From Parasediminibacterium sp046546515 (GTDB taxonomy: Bacteria; Bacteroidota; Bacteroidia; Chitinophagales; Chitinophagaceae): 64,000 nucleotides of DNA. The notes beneath the pieces are model-generated. The model had not been told where the DNA came from and searched no databases. It saw nothing but the letters and a program-made list of their open reading frames with translations. Numbering within the stretch: the stretch's first letter is position 1; each line of letters starts with the position of its first letter. This document shows positions 15,788 through 25,173 of this stretch, piece by piece. The stretch covers positions 72,798-136,797 of the forward strand of contig NZ_JBKHKJ010000012.1 of the NCBI RefSeq assembly GCF_046546515.1, given 5' to 3'. Made by a program: the position numbers and the translations under genes.

Positions 15788-17827
15788 ATGGCACAAGAAG
15801 ATAAACAATTACCTAAAATACCATTCACCAACTCTGGTGACGACAAGCCGTCCCGCAAAACACCTAAGTTTAATATTTACTGGGTGTATGGACTCATTTT
15901 CGCTGGGTTGGTAGCATCATCTATCTACAACAAAAGTTCCCCCGATTTAACAGAAATAAGCGAGCAGGATTTTGAAAATGAAATGCTTGCCAAGGGCGAC
16001 ATAGCTAAGATAGAACTGATTAGCAATAAGAATGAAGTGCATGTTTACATAAAAAGCGATAGCCTCGGAAAAGATTTTTATGTAAAAAAATTCAAGGAAA
16101 AGATGGATGCCACGAAAATAAAAGGGGCCCCACTTTTCATGTTCAGGATTATTAAATGGGAAGTTTTTTATGCCGATTATGATAAATTCTACAAAAGCCA
16201 CCCTGCGGTGGCAGCTGTTCCGCAAAGTGTAAGGGACGAGCCAGACTTTTTTGGCCCAGCTTCCAGCTTGATTGTGTATGTACTGGTATTTGCGGGCATT
16301 TGGCTGATATTGATGCGCAAAATGGGCGGTGGTGGCCCAGGCGGCGGTGGCCCAGGCGGTATTTTCAATATTGGCAAATCGAAAGCTACTTTGTTTGATA
16401 AGGGAGCAAAAGTAAACATCAACTTTGGAGATGTGGCTGGCTTGGATGAAGCCAAAGTAGAGGTGATGGAAATAGTAGATTTCCTGAAAAACCCTAAAAA
16501 ATATACGGCGTTAGGTGGCAAAATACCAAAGGGTGCTTTGTTAATTGGCCCCCCTGGTACTGGTAAAACCTTATTGGCAAAAGCTATGGCTGGCGAGGCA
16601 CAAGTGCCTTTCTTTAGCTTGAGCGGCAGCGACTTTGTAGAAATGTTCGTAGGCGTGGGCGCAAGCCGCGTAAGGGACTTGTTTAAGCAAGCCCGTGAAA
16701 AAGCCCCATGTATCATATTCATTGATGAAATTGATGCTATTGGCCGTGCAAGGGGCAAAAACGTAATGATGAGCAATGACGAAAGGGAAAATACCTTGAA
16801 CCAATTGCTGGTAGAAATGGACGGTTTTGGTGGTGATACGGGTATTATTATACTTGCTGCTACCAATAGGCCTGATGTACTAGATAGTGCTTTGCTAAGG
16901 CCGGGTCGGTTCGACAGGCAGATTAGCATAGATAAGCCAGACGTAAAGGGGCGTGAAGCCATCTTTAAAGTACACTTAGTACCCATAAAGGTAAGCGAAA
17001 AGCTAGACGTGCATAAACTGGCCGAGCAAACACCTGGTTTTGCTGGAGCAGATATAGCCAATGTATGCAACGAAGCCGCTTTGATAGCCGCAAGGAAAGA
17101 CAAGGCAGCCGTGGAAATGATTGATTTTCAAGATGCAATTGACAGGGTTATTGGCGGCTTGGAAAAGAAAAACAAAATAATTGCCCCGCATGAGAAAGAA
17201 ATAATTGCCTACCACGAGGCTGGTCATGCAGTTTGTGGCTGGTTCCTGGAACATGCTTACCCATTATTGAAAGTAACCATTGTGCCCCGTGGAACTGCTG
17301 CTTTGGGATATGCGCAATACACCCCAACAGAACAATACCTGTACAATGTGGACCAACTAATGGACCAGATTTGTATGACATTAGGCGGAAGAGCCAGCGA
17401 AGAAATTTTCTTTGGCAAAATATCTACTGGTGCCAGCAACGACTTGCAGCAGATTACCCGCATGGCTTATGGCATGGTTACAGCGTATGGCATGAGCGAT
17501 AAAATTGGCAACGTTAGTTTCTACGACCCTACGCAGGAAAATACCTTCACCAAGCCATTTAGCGAAGGCACTGGCAAAATAATAGACGAGGAAGTAAAAG
17601 CCATTATTGACAGGGCTTATACACTTACTTTGGAATTATTGACAAAAAGGAAAAGCGAAGTAGAAACCCTTGCAAAAGAATTATTATCGAAAGAGGTATT
17701 GCACAAAAGCGATGTGGAGCTATTGATTGGCAAGCGCCCTTTTGAAGCAAAAAAATTGCTGGAATCGGAACCGGAAGTGGTAATAGCCCCACCTGAAACA
17801 ACGATTGTAACAGTAGTTGGAGCATAG
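15788..17827 (+). CDS. ftsH: ATP-dependent zinc metalloprotease FtsH
   Basis: 679 aa, inner-membrane AAA+ protease that degrades misassembled membrane and regulatory proteins. Two membrane segments (about residues 27-45 and 160-178) frame a periplasmic domain, then a glycine-rich linker, Walker A GPPGTGKT (about 254-261), Walker B IIFIDEIDAIG, second region of homology NRPDVLDSALLRPGRFDR, and the zinc site YHEAGHA (about 475). C-terminal FtsH helical domain is complete. The C-terminus is short and ends after a Val/Thr-rich tail. Confidence 0.98.
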   Translation: MAQEDKQLPKIPFTNSGDDKPSRKTPKFNIYWVYGLIFAGLVASSIYNKSSPDLTEISEQDFENEMLAKGDIAKIELISNKNEVHVYIKSDSLGKDFYVKKFKEKMDATKIKGAPLFMFRIIKWEVFYADYDKFYKSHPAVAAVPQSVRDEPDFFGPASSLIVYVLVFAGIWLILMRKMGGGGPGGGGPGGIFNIGKSKATLFDKGAKVNINFGDVAGLDEAKVEVMEIVDFLKNPKKYTALGGKIPKGALLIGPPGTGKTLLAKAMAGEAQVPFFSLSGSDFVEMFVGVGASRVRDLFKQAREKAPCIIFIDEIDAIGRARGKNVMMSNDERENTLNQLLVEMDGFGGDTGIIILAATNRPDVLDSALLRPGRFDRQISIDKPDVKGREAIFKVHLVPIKVSEKLDVHKLAEQTPGFAGADIANVCNEAALIAARKDKAAVEMIDFQDAIDRVIGGLEKKNKIIAPHEKEIIAYHEAGHAVCGWFLEHAYPLLKVTIVPRGTAALGYAQYTPTEQYLYNVDQLMDQICMTLGGRASEEIFFGKISTGASNDLQQITRMAYGMVTAYGMSDKIGNVSFYDPTQENTFTKPFSEGTGKIIDEEVKAIIDRAYTLTLELLTKRKSEVETLAKELLSKEVLHKSDVELLIGKRPFEAKKLLESEPEVVIAPPETTIVTVVGA

Positions 17828-17919
17828 GTTTTTGTTTTGAGTTTTTTGTTTTAAGTTCTGTGTTATGGCAATGTGCTTAAAACAACTCAAAACTTAAAAC
17901 ACAAAACTTAAAACAAACA

Positions 17920-18546
17920 ATGGATAACTCAAGAGAAATAATATTAAACAAAATAAAGCAGGCACTGACTAGTTCAGTGCCTGCCCCATTCGATGGGGGC
18001 AAGGCCGATGGCGATGTTTTTAAGCCCTTGGCAGAAGATTTGGAAATTGTGTTTGCCGAAAACTTTACTAAGTTACAAGGCAGGTTTTCTTTTTGTGCAG
18101 ATATAGAAGAATTAGTGGCCAACTTAAATGCACTGGCCAATGCCCGGCAATGGAAAAATATCTATTGCGTGGAAGATAGCCTGATGAAGCAACTGGCCAG
18201 CAATGGCTATGCTAATTTTACATCAACAGACTTAAAAGCCTGTGATGCTTCCATTACTAGCTGCGAAAACCTTGTTGCGAGGACTGGCAGCATTATCATG
18301 AGTGCTGCAGAACAAGGCAGAACAACGAGCGTGTATGCACCCGTGCATATCTGCGTTGCTTTTACCAGCCAGTTGGTATATGATATAAAAGATGGCTTGC
18401 AGCATATAAAAGCGAAGTATGGCAGCAATCTTCCCTCACTAATTACCTTGGCATCTGGCCCCAGCCGCACGGCCGATATTGAGAAAACATTGGTAGTAGG
18501 CGTACATGGCCCAAAAGAAGTTTTTTGTTTTTTAGTGGACTCGTGA
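17920..18546 (+). CDS. LUD-domain protein (LutC/YkgG-like)
   Basis: 208 aa. The LUD fold is indicated by ITSCENLVARTGSIIMSAAEQGRTTSVYAPVHICVA in the middle and LITLASGPSRTADIEKTLVVGVHGPKEV at the C-terminus. LUD proteins such as LutC take part in lactate oxidation in other bacteria, but LutA/LutB are not present here, and a single LUD gene after ftsH is a common Bacteroidota arrangement whose function is not established. The preceding 90 bases contain an inverted repeat of AAACTTAAAAC words. Confidence 0.85.
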   Translation: MDNSREIILNKIKQALTSSVPAPFDGGKADGDVFKPLAEDLEIVFAENFTKLQGRFSFCADIEELVANLNALANARQWKNIYCVEDSLMKQLASNGYANFTSTDLKACDASITSCENLVARTGSIIMSAAEQGRTTSVYAPVHICVAFTSQLVYDIKDGLQHIKAKYGSNLPSLITLASGPSRTADIEKTLVVGVHGPKEVFCFLVDS

Positions 18547-18635
18547 TTATTTGCCACCAAGGCACGAAGACTCAAAGCGATACAAAGGAAATAAAAGAAA
18601 AAAGATAGGAAGAAAAAAGAAAAATAAGAAGTGGC

Positions 18636-19183
18636 TTGGGTGCATAAAACTTTTTCGCTTTGTCCTGATACCCCCCAATCTATAAAAACTTTATCTTTGT
18701 GCTAGAAATGCATTTTATACAAACTATTTACAAAACTATTGTCTTGGTATCCCAATCGTAGCTCTTTTTTTACTAATATTAAGATAGTTGTAGTCCAAAA
18801 ATTTGGTCTTGTATTTATGTCTATAAAATATGCACAAATCAAGCACAAAATATGCATAAAATAAGCACAGATCACTCAAAAAATAAGCACTTAATAAGCA
18901 CGAATTACGCACAAAAATTTGATGTAGTTGTTGATAATCAATGACTTATAAGGGTGGTGGCGATTTTTGAAAAAAAAAACAGAATAAAAATCCCACAAAA
19001 ATGGCAAAACTGAAACTATTTTAATATAACACTAGGAAATATTGATATTATTAAAAATATGCAAATATTGTTGCCCTATTCCTGTTATCTTTTCTTTTGG
19101 GTAACTTGTTCCGGTCTTTCGGGAGGTAAGGTTGGGCTAGGTTGATTTTTAATTAAAAAAACGAAAGACTTTTATGCACCCAA
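18636..19183. repeat. Intergenic repeat element, copy A, with ~11-base GTGCTTATTTT/AATAAGCACAA array
   Basis: The block 18641-19036 is the inverted counterpart of 57193-57620. Homology runs through the left flank (ATAAAACTTTTTC, TATCTTTGTGCTAGAAATGC, GTAGCTCTTTTTTTACTAAT, TAGTTGTAGTCC), the central array at about 18829-18916 (eight units such as ATAAGCACA, ATATGCACAA, TTACGCACAA) and the right flank (GATAATCAATGACTTATA, AACTGAAACTATTTTAAT). An extra 14-bp perfect inverted repeat, TTGGGTGCATAAAA at 18636-18649 and its complement at 19170-19183, bounds copy A. No ORF. The remaining intergenic sequence up to lpxH contains CACAAAGGCAC-type words only. Confidence 0.7.
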
Positions 19184-19274
19184 TGGCTTTGAGTAATGTA
19201 AGAACCTTTTAAATTTCCTTTTCTTTGTGCTTCTTCGTGTTTTTGTGCCTTTGTGGCAAAGAAAAACAACAACT

Positions 19275-20033
19275 ATGGAAATAACCCCTTCTAAAAAAAT
19301 ATACTTCCTCTCCGATTTTCATCTGGGTGCGCCCAACCATGAAAAAAGCCTAGTTCGTGAAAAGAAATTAGTACTGTTTTTAGATGCTATCAAGCATGAT
19401 GCATTCCAGATTTTTATTGTAGGCGATATGTTCGATTTTTGGTACGAGTACAAAACAGTAGTGCCTAAAGGATACACAAGGATATTAGGAAAGCTAGCAG
19501 AACTTACAGACAGTGGCATACCTATCCATTTTTTTGTAGGCAACCACGATATGTGGATGAGCGGCTATTTTGAACAAGAACTAAACATACCTGTTTACCA
19601 CCACCCTAAAACATTCGAGTTTAACAATAAGCAATTCTATATCGGCCATGGCGATGGCCTAGGCCCTGGCGACAATGGCTACAAATTCATTAAAAAAATA
19701 TTCCGAAACCCTGTTTGCCATTGGCTGTTTGGGCAGTTGCACCCAAGCCTAGGCATGGGGTTGGCCAACTACCTAAGCAGGCGTAGCAAAGAAAAAACAG
19801 GCAATGCAGACCAATATTTTTTAGGGGAGGACAAAGAATGGCTTATCCTTTTCTGCAAGGAAATATTGCAGCACCAACATTTCGATTACTTTATTTTTGG
19901 CCATAGGCATCTGCCGCTCGATTTCAAACTAAGCGATACCAGCCGATATATAAACCTAGGCGACTGGATCCGTACCTGTACTTATGCTACCTTTGATGGG
20001 CAGGACATGCAACTACACACATGGGCAGGATAG
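19275..20033 (+). CDS. lpxH: UDP-2,3-diacylglucosamine diphosphatase (metallophosphoesterase)
   Basis: 252 aa from ATG 19275; an earlier in-frame start at 19227 lies in repeat sequence. Calcineurin-like phosphoesterase motifs in order: DFHLG, GDMFDFW, VGNHDMW, GHGDGLGPGD, and GHRHLP. The FDFWYEY and GNHDMWM words are typical of the LpxH branch, which cleaves UDP-2,3-diacylglucosamine to lipid X in lipid A synthesis at the inner membrane. The next gene overlaps by 13 bases, suggesting translational coupling. Confidence 0.88.
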   Translation: MEITPSKKIYFLSDFHLGAPNHEKSLVREKKLVLFLDAIKHDAFQIFIVGDMFDFWYEYKTVVPKGYTRILGKLAELTDSGIPIHFFVGNHDMWMSGYFEQELNIPVYHHPKTFEFNNKQFYIGHGDGLGPGDNGYKFIKKIFRNPVCHWLFGQLHPSLGMGLANYLSRRSKEKTGNADQYFLGEDKEWLILFCKEILQHQHFDYFIFGHRHLPLDFKLSDTSRYINLGDWIRTCTYATFDGQDMQLHTWAG

Positions 20034-20842
20034 TATTATTTTTTATTGTATCAATTTTTTTCAATTGCCAGCCACTACAAGCAGCAACGGATACTACTTT
20101 GCAGTTGCAACTGACCCAAAGTTTAAAAGGCAGCTACACAGACTTTGCAGTGGATAATTTAGGCAATATCTTCTTGGTTACACAAGCCAACCAGATAAAA
20201 AAACTAAACAGCTACTTGGATAGCATCGCTATTTTTAACGACAGCAAACTGTATGGCGATATATTTTCCATAGATGTAAGCAACCCACTGCGGGTGCTAG
20301 TATATTACAAAGACTATACTACCATCCTAATGCTGGACAAGCAACTAAACAACAGGAATACTATTGACTTGCGGCAGCAAAATATTTTTCAGGCAAGGGC
20401 CATTGCACAGAGCTACGACAACAATATTTGGGTATTTGACGAGATTGACAACAAGCTAAAAAAAATAGACGAGTCGGGCAATGTGCTTTTAGAAACACCA
20501 GATTTCAGGCTGCTGTTTGATGGCGGGTACACACCAAAAAACATTATTGACATCAATGGGTTGCTATACCTGTACCAGCCCAAAGCAGGATGGAAAATTT
20601 TTGACTACTATGGCGGCTTTAAAATTGATTACCCCATACTAAACTGGCAGGATGTGCAGGTAACCGATGCTTTTTTGCAAGGTCATGACAGCACCATGTT
20701 TTATGCTAGCAAACCTAAAACCCTGCAATTCTCCTCTGCTAAAACCAATATCAACATTTCAAGGGCTAAAAAAATAGTGCAAAAGCAAAATATTTGCTAT
20801 TTACTTACCAAGGATGGTTTAGAAATATACAAGGTGCTTTAA
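20021..20842 (+). CDS. Exported beta-propeller-like protein of unknown function
   Basis: 273 aa with a signal peptide (MGRIVLFFIVSIFFNCQPLQA). The mature part has repeated segments of the form FAVDNLGNIFLVTQANQIKKLN, NNIWVFDEIDNKLKKIDESGN and NGLLYLYQPKAGWKIFDYYG, like the blades of a periplasmic beta-propeller. It overlaps lpxH by 13 bases and is followed after 9 bases by the mechanosensitive channel, so the three probably form an operon. I cannot name a function. Confidence 0.75.
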   Translation: MGRIVLFFIVSIFFNCQPLQAATDTTLQLQLTQSLKGSYTDFAVDNLGNIFLVTQANQIKKLNSYLDSIAIFNDSKLYGDIFSIDVSNPLRVLVYYKDYTTILMLDKQLNNRNTIDLRQQNIFQARAIAQSYDNNIWVFDEIDNKLKKIDESGNVLLETPDFRLLFDGGYTPKNIIDINGLLYLYQPKAGWKIFDYYGGFKIDYPILNWQDVQVTDAFLQGHDSTMFYASKPKTLQFSSAKTNINISRAKKIVQKQNICYLLTKDGLEIYKVL

Positions 20843-20851
20843 TTTGCACCC

Positions 20852-21955
20852 ATGTTCAACTTTTTGCACCAAACATTTTATAACAACACGGTATATAGCT
20901 ATCTGTCTGTGTTTTTCACCATAGTGCTAGCATTTTGCTTAAAAAAGCTGTTTTCTAAATACTTTGCTACTATACTTTTTAAATTGGTTGCTCGAACTGG
21001 GAAGCGGCTTGACAAACAAGCTTTTCTAAGCCTTATCGTGCAGCCATTAGAAAACTTTTTGTTGCTTTTTATTTCTTTCGTGGCATTAGACAAATTAAAC
21101 TACCCTGCCGAGCTGAATTTCAAAATATACAGGGTTACATTTTTTCAGGTTATAGATGCCGCATCTAGTGCTACTTTAATCATCACGTTTACATGGCTTT
21201 GCTTGCGGGTGATAGACTTTGTGGCAACTGTGCTGGAACAAGTAGCCATAAGGGCGAATGACAAGGCAGAAAGCCAGCTAATTGTGTTTTTTAAAGACTT
21301 CTTCAAAATGATACTAGTTATCATGGGCTTTCTGCTTATCCTCCATTTTTCTTTCAATAAAGACGTGGGCAACCTTGTTACGGGTCTAAGCCTTGTTGGG
21401 GCTGCATTGGCGTTGGCCACAAGAGAAAGCCTTGAAAACCTAATAGCTTCTTTTATCATTTTTTTTGACCGCCCTTTTACCGTCGGCGACAGTGTGAAAG
21501 TAAACAACCTTACAGGGTCAATAGAAAAAATAGGCTTGCGCAGCACTAGGATAAGAACAGAAGAAAAAACCTATATATCTGTACCCAACAAGCAAATGGT
21601 TGACAGCATTGTGGACAACCTTAGCCGCCGCACACAGCGGAAAGTAGTGATCACTTTAGAACTAAGCCTGTCTGCAAAGCCTGAACAACTACAAGAGCTA
21701 ACCCCAGCCATCAAGCAATTGTTGCAACTTACAGAAATAGTGAGTGCTTCCGCATTTTTAAAAGATACAGGCAAGAACGCCCATATAGTAGAAATAGAAT
21801 ATTATACAGTAATAACCCAAACTGCCGCTGATTTTAACCTGCTTAGGGAAAAAATAAACCTTGCTGTGATTGGGCTGTTGGATGAAAGGGCAATTTCTTT
21901 AGCTGCTGCAAGTAGTGATATTGTGATAACGAATGTATCGCCACAAAGTCAGTAA
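20852..21955 (+). CDS. MscS-family mechanosensitive ion channel
   Basis: 367 aa. Several membrane segments within about residues 12-200, then the MscS pore and beta-domain signature: GLSLVGAALALATRESLENLIASFIIFFDRPFTVGD followed by VNNLTGSIEKIGLRSTRIRTEEKTYISVPNKQMVD. A C-terminal alpha/beta domain completes it. Such channels release solutes on osmotic downshock. Last gene of the lpxH operon. Confidence 0.92.
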   Translation: MFNFLHQTFYNNTVYSYLSVFFTIVLAFCLKKLFSKYFATILFKLVARTGKRLDKQAFLSLIVQPLENFLLLFISFVALDKLNYPAELNFKIYRVTFFQVIDAASSATLIITFTWLCLRVIDFVATVLEQVAIRANDKAESQLIVFFKDFFKMILVIMGFLLILHFSFNKDVGNLVTGLSLVGAALALATRESLENLIASFIIFFDRPFTVGDSVKVNNLTGSIEKIGLRSTRIRTEEKTYISVPNKQMVDSIVDNLSRRTQRKVVITLELSLSAKPEQLQELTPAIKQLLQLTEIVSASAFLKDTGKNAHIVEIEYYTVITQTAADFNLLREKINLAVIGLLDERAISLAAASSDIVITNVSPQSQ

Positions 21956-22058
21956 GGTTGAAGGAGAATTAGGAATTATAAATTAGGAATTATCAAAGTT
22001 ATTTCCTAGCGGTTGATGGACACTAACAGCTAGAAAAGGAACAATGTATGTGTCGCAC

Positions 22059-23036
22059 CTAAGGCCGTTTATCTGACCACAATCTAAAATCATCCCAATA
22101 TATCTGCAAAGTCTTGTTCTGTGCTTTAATAAAACCAACAACATCTTTGGAAGTGTATAGTTTCATAGGGTTGTAGCTGGTAAGGCCATTGGGAGAAAGG
22201 TCATTGGTGGCATGTGTAAAATTATGTACATCAAAAACATTTTGAGGCTCACCACCATCTGGGGTAATGCGCATCCAAAACCTGCCATTTTCTTTGTTGC
22301 CTTCCTTAAAATAATAGTCCATCGTAAACCATTTTCCAATGGGTACTTTTATGGCAACATTATCTGCGTTCCATACTTCCTTTTGGCCGGCATTTTCTGC
22401 ATTCAAAATAAAATTAAGTTCGTTGCTTTCTGCAGTTGGCTTTCCCACGCCTAGCGTTACCCTAAAACCATGTTCTTCACCTTTCACCCACCATTCATTG
22501 TTCCAAAACTCGGATATGGTACACCAAGGGATCCTATGTGGGTAGGTTTTTAAGGCGTTAAAATCCTCCGTTAAAAATACCCTTACAGACTGGTAAAATT
22601 CTTTATAACCAGTTTTGATGCCATAAATATTGGTTTGAACCCTTGCTTTTATTTGCCCTTCCGATGCTGGCCAAGCATCATTTAGCCAAAAGTGGAGTGC
22701 ATTGTTTTTGGGGTTTGTTGGGTCTACTTCTACTTTTGCATACCTTTTGGAGGCATCGCCGCCAGTATATTGCACACCCATGTACCCATCATTTAAAACA
22801 CCTACCCAGTCTTTGTCCCAATTTCTTTTTTGTTTTAGGCCGCTGTCTATGCCTGCAATATGCTCGTACAATGCCCCATGGTCGTCTGTGCCAGAATCTG
22901 CCACCACTTTGGTGCTGCCCTCAAAACCTGATTGGAAAATAAGTATGGGTTTAGAAGGTTTGTCCTGTGCCGTACAGATAGTGAAGGGAAGCGTAAAAGT
23001 TGCCATTAGGCAGATATTTCTTAATTTGATGAGCAT
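22059..23036 (-). CDS. Secreted polysaccharide-lyase-like (concanavalin-fold) protein, paralogue 1
   Basis: 325 aa from ATG 23036; the longer frame to 23138 would run into the neighbouring gene and pushes the signal peptide (MLIKLRNICLMATFTLPFTICTAQ) inward. Shared pattern with the next two genes: FQSGFEGSTKVV near the start, KVEVDPTNPKNNALHFWL, ARVQTNIYG, RVFLTEDFNAL, WCTISEFWNNEWW, VPIGKWFTMDYYFKEGNKENGRFWMRITPDGG and a final IYWDDFRLW. This resembles heparin-lyase-I/alginate-lyase-like jelly-roll proteins (PF14099 type) as I remember them; enzymatic activity is not proven. More diverged than the other two paralogues. Confidence 0.65.
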   Translation of the reverse strand: MLIKLRNICLMATFTLPFTICTAQDKPSKPILIFQSGFEGSTKVVADSGTDDHGALYEHIAGIDSGLKQKRNWDKDWVGVLNDGYMGVQYTGGDASKRYAKVEVDPTNPKNNALHFWLNDAWPASEGQIKARVQTNIYGIKTGYKEFYQSVRVFLTEDFNALKTYPHRIPWCTISEFWNNEWWVKGEEHGFRVTLGVGKPTAESNELNFILNAENAGQKEVWNADNVAIKVPIGKWFTMDYYFKEGNKENGRFWMRITPDGGEPQNVFDVHNFTHATNDLSPNGLTSYNPMKLYTSKDVVGFIKAQNKTLQIYWDDFRLWSDKRP

Positions 23037-23079
23037 TGAGAAACTATTTATTAATAGGAAATGTAATTTATTCAGGGTT

Positions 23080-24099
23080 TTATCTCTTCCAAATCTTAAA
23101 ATCGTCCCAATAAACCTGAAATATGCCACCCATGTCATTCATTTGGTTGATTAAGTTATTAGACGTGTATAATTTTATAGGATTAAATTCTGACAAGCCA
23201 TCTGGGTTGGGGTCGTCGGGGTGGCAGGTAGGCACATTCAAATCGTAAACCACGGTTCTGGGGCCACCTTCAGGGGTTACTGCAAAGTAAAAACGCCCAT
23301 CGCCTTTATTGCCTTCCTTAATGTAATATTCAATGGTCATCCATTTGCCGATAGGCACTATAAAGGCTTTGTTTTCCTTTTCCCAAACAGTGGTATATTT
23401 ACCATTGAATGTTTGCCCATTTGTTTTAAAATAAAAAGGGGAACCTGCAGTAGGTTTTACTTTGTGCAAAGTGATGCCAAAACGAAAATCGTATTTTGGG
23501 GTAACCCAAGCTGCATTGTTCCAAAATTCAAACAGGGTTATCCAATCGCCCTGACCAGGATAAACAGAATTAACCAATTTATTGAAATCAGTAGGTATAA
23601 ATAGTCTTATTGACTCATACACTTCCTTCAACCCATTATTGCCATACAAATCGGCCTGTACCCTTCCTTTCTTATCGAATAGAACCTCATTAATGGTATA
23701 TTGGGAAGCAGGAGGTAAATCAATGTGAGGTTCCAAAATTTTGTAATTTAATACCTTATTGGATGGGTTTACAGGGTCTGCAACAATACTGCAAAGCCTT
23801 TGGGACGAATCCCCTTGTTCATAATAAATCCTAAAAAAGCCAATGTTGGGATGATCCACAAAGTCTGACACCCAATTGTTAGGGGGTGGAACAGAACTAT
23901 CTACCCCCCTAAATTCTGCTGTTTGCTTACCTGTTGAAACCATATAAGTACCAGCCTCGAATCCGGTATTGAAAATCAGGCTAGAGGGAAAAGTGAAAGA
24001 CGTTGTAACTGGCTTTGTACTAGCGGCATCATTTTTTTGGGATGAAGCACTGGTAATTAAAAATAAGCAAGCTGCAAGCAAGGAGAAAAATTGTTTCAT
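23080..24099 (-). CDS. Secreted polysaccharide-lyase-like protein, paralogue 2
   Basis: 339 aa with a signal peptide (MKQFFSLLAACLFLITSASSQ) lacking a lipobox Cys, unlike paralogue 3. It shares long blocks with paralogue 3: FNTGFEAGTYMVST, FRIYYEQGDSSQRLCSIVADPVNPSNKV, WITLFEFWNNA, VPIGKWMTIEYYIKEGNKGDGRFYFAVTPEGG and the end FQVYWDDFKIWKR. The closeness of 2 and 3 points to a recent tandem duplication; possible roles are cleavage or binding of the same glycan in periplasm versus surface. Confidence 0.65.
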   Translation of the reverse strand: MKQFFSLLAACLFLITSASSQKNDAASTKPVTTSFTFPSSLIFNTGFEAGTYMVSTGKQTAEFRGVDSSVPPPNNWVSDFVDHPNIGFFRIYYEQGDSSQRLCSIVADPVNPSNKVLNYKILEPHIDLPPASQYTINEVLFDKKGRVQADLYGNNGLKEVYESIRLFIPTDFNKLVNSVYPGQGDWITLFEFWNNAAWVTPKYDFRFGITLHKVKPTAGSPFYFKTNGQTFNGKYTTVWEKENKAFIVPIGKWMTIEYYIKEGNKGDGRFYFAVTPEGGPRTVVYDLNVPTCHPDDPNPDGLSEFNPIKLYTSNNLINQMNDMGGIFQVYWDDFKIWKR

Positions 24100-24141
24100 T
24101 GTTTTTTTAATGAGGTTAAAAGCAAGGTTTTAATAAGCGGT

Positions 24142-25173
24142 TTATCTTTTCCATATTTTAAAATCGTCCCAATACACTTGAAACTTGCCTCCCCTTGCAT
24201 TCATCTGGTTTACAATATTGTTGGAGCCATATAATTTTATAGGGTTGAATTCTGTAAGCCCATCGGGGTTTGGGTCATCGGGGTGGCAGGTTGCTTCATT
24301 CAAATCATACACTACGGTTTTGCTGCCACCATCTGGGGTTACGGCAAAGTAAAAACGCCCAGTACCCTTGTTACCTTCTTTAATATAATAGTCAATGGTC
24401 ATCCATTTGCCGATAGGGGCAAGAAAAGCGGTGTTTTGCTTTGTCCAAACCGTTTTATAGCCAGTGGCAGTGTCGTATGTTTGCCCTTCTGTCTTAAAAT
24501 AAAAAGGTGATCCAACAGCAGAAGATACCTTAGAAAGCGTGATGCCAAAACGAAAATCGTAATTGGGCGTTACAAATGACGCATTGTTCCAAAATTCAAA
24601 CAGGGTTATCCAGTCACCATTACCAGGATAAGGAGAATTAACCAATTTATTAAAGTCGGTAGGTATAAATAGCCTTATTGACTGGTACACTTCTTTTAAG
24701 CCAATATTGCCATATAAGTCTGCTTGTATCCTTGCTTTCTTATTAAATAAAATACCGTTTACGGTGTATTGATCTTTTAAAGGCAAATCAATATTTGGAA
24801 CATTTATTTTGTAGTTCATTACCTTATTGGATGGGTTTACTGGGTCTGCAACAATGCTGCAAAGCCTTTGCGAAGAATCCCCTTGTTCGTAATAAATCCT
24901 AAATAAACCAATGCTGGGATTGTTAACAAAGTCAGATACCCAATTGTTAGGGGCAGGGACAGAAGCATCGGTTCCCCTAAACTCAGCTGTTTGGCTACTT
25001 GTTGAAACCATATAAGTACCAGCCTCGAATCCCGTATTAAAAATCAGGTTAGATGGAAAGGTTGATGTGGGGGTAGTAACTATTGGCGTTGTGGTGGTTG
25101 TGTCATTTTTTTTGCATGAAGTACTATTGATTAATAATAGGCAGATTGCAAGCAAGTAAAGCAATTGTTTCAT
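24142..25173 (-). CDS. Lipoprotein, polysaccharide-lyase-like, paralogue 3
   Basis: 343 aa. N-terminus MKQLLYLLAICLLLINSTSCKKND has a Cys at the expected lipid-attachment position, followed by a Thr-rich linker (TTTTTPIVTTPT), so probably a surface or outer-membrane lipoprotein. The domain repeats the blocks of paralogue 2 (GFEAGTYMVST, EQGDSSQRLCSIVADPVNPSNKV, FEFWNNASFVTP, GKWMTIDYYIKEGNKGTGRFYFAVTPDGG, FQVYWDDFKIWKR). Lies in the PUL-like cluster with the cellulase-like gene upstream. Function inferred only. Confidence 0.68.
   Translation of the reverse strand: MKQLLYLLAICLLLINSTSCKKNDTTTTTPIVTTPTSTFPSNLIFNTGFEAGTYMVSTSSQTAEFRGTDASVPAPNNWVSDFVNNPSIGLFRIYYEQGDSSQRLCSIVADPVNPSNKVMNYKINVPNIDLPLKDQYTVNGILFNKKARIQADLYGNIGLKEVYQSIRLFIPTDFNKLVNSPYPGNGDWITLFEFWNNASFVTPNYDFRFGITLSKVSSAVGSPFYFKTEGQTYDTATGYKTVWTKQNTAFLAPIGKWMTIDYYIKEGNKGTGRFYFAVTPDGGSKTVVYDLNEATCHPDDPNPDGLTEFNPIKLYGSNNIVNQMNARGGKFQVYWDDFKIWKR

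Noticed and set aside
16189..17103. Long minus-strand frame (304 codons) inside ftsH
   Set aside because: Exactly antisense to conserved ftsH codons, Ser/Leu/Pro-rich with no domain; a shadow of codon bias.
18829..18916. CRISPR array interpretation of the ~11-base unit arrays
   Set aside because: Units are only about 10-12 bases, contiguous without spacers, degenerate, and no cas genes are present in the window.
18600..19270. Structured RNA or tRNA gene in the large intergenic gaps
   Set aside because: No cloverleaf, TPsiC-like GTTCRA with matching acceptor arms, or known riboswitch core was found in the gaps examined by eye.
23036..23138. Longer start of lyase-like paralogue 1 at 23138
   Set aside because: It would overlap the end of the neighbouring gene by 59 bases and places 34 residues before an obvious signal peptide.
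23221..23604. Plus-strand frames opposite the lyase-like genes, such as the 127-codon frame
   Set aside because: They recur at the same position in each paralogue because the paralogues share sequence; not independent genes.
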